6,217 nucleotides of DNA from Actinomycetospora sp. (GTDB taxonomy: Bacteria; Actinomycetota; Actinomycetes; Mycobacteriales; Pseudonocardiaceae): positions 1 to 6,217 of the forward strand of contig JAICLN010000256.1 of assembly GCA_025925615.1 (NCBI GenBank), in the 5' to 3' direction. Made by a program: the position numbers and the translations under genes. Of this stretch, positions 4,582 through 6,217 are shown piece by piece. The notes under the pieces were generated by a model. It worked only from the letters and a program-made list of their open reading frames with translations. It was not told the DNA's origin and made no database searches. The stretch's first letter is position 1. The number at the start of each line of letters is the position of its first letter.

Positions 4582-5685
4582 GTGAGTGCCGTGCTGTTCA
4601 CCGGGTTCCCCGGCTTCCTCGGCTCCGCCCTCCTGCCGCGCACCCTGCGGCGGGACCCCGACGCCCGCGCCGTGGCCCTCGTGCAGCAGCGGTGGCTCGG
4701 CCGGGCGCGGGAGGCGCTCGCGGACATCGAGCGCGACGACCCCTCGATCGCCGGCCGGACCGACCTCGTCGTCGGGGACATCACGACGCCGGGTCTCGGG
4801 CTCGACGACGCCGTGCGGGCCCGGCTGCTCGACGCCCCGCTGGAGATCTTCCACCTCGCTGCGGTCTACGACCTCTCGGTGGCCCCGGAGATCGCCTGGC
4901 GGGTGAACGTCGACGGCACCCGCCACGTCGTCGACCTCGCCCGGGCCGCCGCCGACGGGGCGGGCCTGCGGCGGCTGCAGTACGTCAGCACCTGCTACGT
5001 CTCGGGCCGCTACGACGGGATCTTCTTCGAGGACGACCTCGAGCTCGGCCAGCCGTTCGCGAACCACTACGACCACACCAAGCACGAGGCCGAGCGGATC
5101 GTCGCGAAGGCGCGCGACGCCGGGCTCCCGGTGACGATCTACCGGCCGTCGGTGGTGGTGGGCGACTCCGGGACCGGACGGACCCAGAAGTTCGACGGCC
5201 CCTACTACGTGCTCCAGCTCATCCTGCGCCAGCGCGGGACGGCCCTGATGCCGTTGCCGCCCGGGGCGGACCGGGTGGCGTTCAACCTGGTGCCCTCGGA
5301 CTTCGTCGTCGACGCGATCGCGGCGCTCGCCGGGCACGACGCCGCCCGCGGCCGGACCGTCGCCCTCGCCCAGCCCGACCCGCCGACCGTGACCCGCATG
5401 TGCGAGGTGTTCGCCGAGCGGGCCGGGCGCCGCCTGCGGGCGGTGCCGATGGCGACCGGGCTCGCGGCGTTCGGGATCGACCACGTCCCGGGCGTCGGGC
5501 GGTTGTTCAAGGTCCCCTCGAGCACGCTGGAGTACCTCACCCACCCGACGCTCTACGACACCGCGGCGACGACGGCGCTGCTGGCGGAGGTCGGGGTGCG
5601 GTGCCCGTCCTTCGACGAGCACGTGGGCCCGATGGTCGAGTTCTTCCGGGCGAACCCGGACGTCGGCAGCGCCGCGATGGTCTGA
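4582..5685 (+). CDS. Extended SDR oxidoreductase, fatty-acyl/thioester-reductase type (NAD_binding_4-like)
   Basis: The 367-residue NAD(P)-dependent enzyme belongs to the extended short-chain dehydrogenase family. The N-terminal cofactor fold is LFTGFPGFLGS (5-15, GxxGxxG with G8, G11, G14). Conserved D66 follows in VVGDIT, then HLAAVYDLSV (91-100) and VNVDGT (108-113). The catalytic residues are S136/T137 in YVSTCYVSG and the Y163xxxK167 pair in NHYDHTKHEAER. YRPSVVVGDS (187-196) is the usual substrate-side motif. The AAVYDLS and TGFPGFLG signatures resemble acyl-CoA/acyl-thioester reductase domains, so a fatty-acyl or polyketide-related substrate is plausible but unproven; sugar epimerase or other oxidoreductase activity is the alternative. 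No adenylation or carrier domain is attached. The GTG start is supported by AAGGAG (4566-4571) 10 nt upstream and begins directly at beta-1. An N-terminal extension to the ATG at 4474 looks non-coding. The racemase gene follows after 25 bp. Confidence 0.9.
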   Translation: MSAVLFTGFPGFLGSALLPRTLRRDPDARAVALVQQRWLGRAREALADIERDDPSIAGRTDLVVGDITTPGLGLDDAVRARLLDAPLEIFHLAAVYDLSVAPEIAWRVNVDGTRHVVDLARAAADGAGLRRLQYVSTCYVSGRYDGIFFEDDLELGQPFANHYDHTKHEAERIVAKARDAGLPVTIYRPSVVVGDSGTGRTQKFDGPYYVLQLILRQRGTALMPLPPGADRVAFNLVPSDFVVDAIAALAGHDAARGRTVALAQPDPPTVTRMCEVFAERAGRRLRAVPMATGLAAFGIDHVPGVGRLFKVPSSTLEYLTHPTLYDTAATTALLAEVGVRCPSFDEHVGPMVEFFRANPDVGSAAMV

Positions 5686-5697
5686 GCCGGGCGCGAG

Positions 5698-5703
5698 TAC
5701 CCT
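5698..5703 (+). promoter_or_regulatory. Candidate -10 box for a leaderless racemase transcript
   Basis: TACCCT fits TANNNT and ends 7 nt before the GTG at 5711, so the transcript would start at the start codon. The racemase has no Shine-Dalgarno sequence. The box lies just after the SDR stop codon. A -35 at 17-18 bp is not convincing. Confidence 0.5.
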
Positions 5704-5710
5704 CGCCCGC

Positions 5711-6217
5711 GTGCCTGCCGGCGGGACACGGATCGCGCTGATCGACTCCGGGCTCGGCATGCTGCCGACCGCGGGATGGCTGCGTCACCTGCGCCCCGAC
5801 GTGCACCTCGATCTCTGCATGGACCCGGCCGGGATGCCGTGGGGCGCGCGGGCCGGCGAGTGGATCGTCGACCGGGTGCTCTCCGCCGCCCGCCTCGCGA
5901 TCGCCCGGGGTGCCGACGCCGTCGTCGTGCCCTGCAACACGGCCAGCGTCACCGCCCTGGTCCCGCTGCGCGCCGAACTGGAACCCCGCCTGCCCGTCGT
6001 CGGGACCGTCCCCGCCGTCAAACCGGCGGCGGCCGGCGGCGTGCCCTTCGGCATCTGGGCGACCGAGCGGACGAGTGCCAGCGCCTACCAGGCCGATCTC
6101 GTCGCCCTGTTCGCGACGCCCGGCCAGGCCACCCCGGTCCCCTGCCCCGGGCTGGCGGACGCCGTGGAGGCCGCCGATCCCGGTGCGGTCGCGGCCCCCG
6201 TCGGGGTCGGGGCGTCC
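5711..6217 (+). CDS. murI: Glutamate racemase-like protein (Asp/Glu racemase family), 3' end beyond window
   Basis: The 169 codons seen cover about two thirds of a usual MurI (roughly 260-280 residues). MurI interconverts L- and D-glutamate without a cofactor, giving D-Glu for peptidoglycan. Matching blocks are: IALIDSGLGMLP (8-19, the DSG loop with D12 and S13), MDPAGMPWG (37-45, at the place of the usual D-T-A-x-x-P-Y-G), VVPCNTAS (72-79) with first catalytic C75, VVGTVPAVKPAA (96-107), and WATERTSASAY (116-126), the T-x-x-T-x-x-S-x-x-Y stretch. The second catalytic Cys, normally in a GCTHFP-like motif, lies past the right edge and cannot be checked; C145 in CPGLADAV is the non-catalytic conserved region. 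It departs from consensus at M17 (usually Gly), P39 and W44. The GTG start is set by the N-terminal strand and a TANNNT box 7 nt upstream. It may be a divergent paralog rather than the housekeeping MurI. Confidence 0.85.
   Translation, partial: MPAGGTRIALIDSGLGMLPTAGWLRHLRPDVHLDLCMDPAGMPWGARAGEWIVDRVLSAARLAIARGADAVVVPCNTASVTALVPLRAELEPRLPVVGTVPAVKPAAAGGVPFGIWATERTSASAYQADLVALFATPGQATPVPCPGLADAVEAADPGAVAAPVGVGAS

Noticed and set aside
6143..6148. C145 as the second catalytic Cys of the racemase
   Set aside because: In MurI proteins the second catalytic Cys sits later, in a GCTHFP-like motif. The CPGLADAV segment aligns with the earlier conserved region, so the true residue is beyond the window.
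1..6217. Toxin-antitoxin, phage-defence, CRISPR or biosynthetic cluster
   Set aside because: No gene pair with known toxin or defence motifs, no spaced direct-repeat array, and no carrier, synthase or adenylation domains are present; the SDR alone does not make a biosynthetic cluster.

Overview
This window is very GC-rich and its codons end almost always in G or C. Together with the gene families present (a BldM-type LuxR regulator, a WYL-type repressor, several apparently leaderless genes), this points to an actinobacterium. Pseudonocardiales (Pseudonocardia or a relative) is my best guess, from family resemblance only. I see no mobile element, CRISPR array, tRNA, rRNA or phage gene. Base and codon use look uniform, so nothing suggests recent transfer.

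Layout from left to right: (1) the N-terminal 72 codons of a WYL-family transcriptional regulator on the minus strand, cut by the left edge; (2) a divergent control region with a -10 box in each direction and a 13-bp palindrome between them; (3) a 74-residue protein of unknown function on the plus strand; (4) a 229-bp gene-free stretch holding two near-identical copies of a short inverted repeat; (5) a LuxR/NarL-type response regulator on the minus strand whose receiver has lost the phosphorylated Asp; (6) a 158-bp divergent region with inverted repeats and the promoter of aroQ; (7) aroQ, type II 3-dehydroquinate dehydratase; (8) a strong symmetric hairpin that carries the stop codons of both converging genes; (9) an alpha/beta hydrolase and, upstream of it on the same (minus) strand, an NDH-2-like FAD/NAD oxidoreductase; (10) a 199-bp divergent region; (11) on the plus strand, an extended SDR of the fatty-acyl-reductase type; (12) the first 169 codons of a divergent glutamate racemase (MurI-like), cut by the right edge.

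The genes look like ordinary chromosomal housekeeping and accessory functions rather than one pathway. The likely transcription units are the NDH-2-like gene plus hydrolase (41-bp gap) and the SDR plus racemase (25-bp gap), each downstream gene also having its own apparent leaderless promoter. AroQ feeds the shikimate pathway and MurI would supply D-glutamate for peptidoglycan. The most interesting signals are the degenerate receiver domain, the terminator fused to two stop codons, a consistent leaderless-start pattern (TANNNT 6-8 nt before start codons that lack a Shine-Dalgarno sequence), and the paired inverted repeats at 662-710. I did not find convincing evidence of a new multi-gene system.
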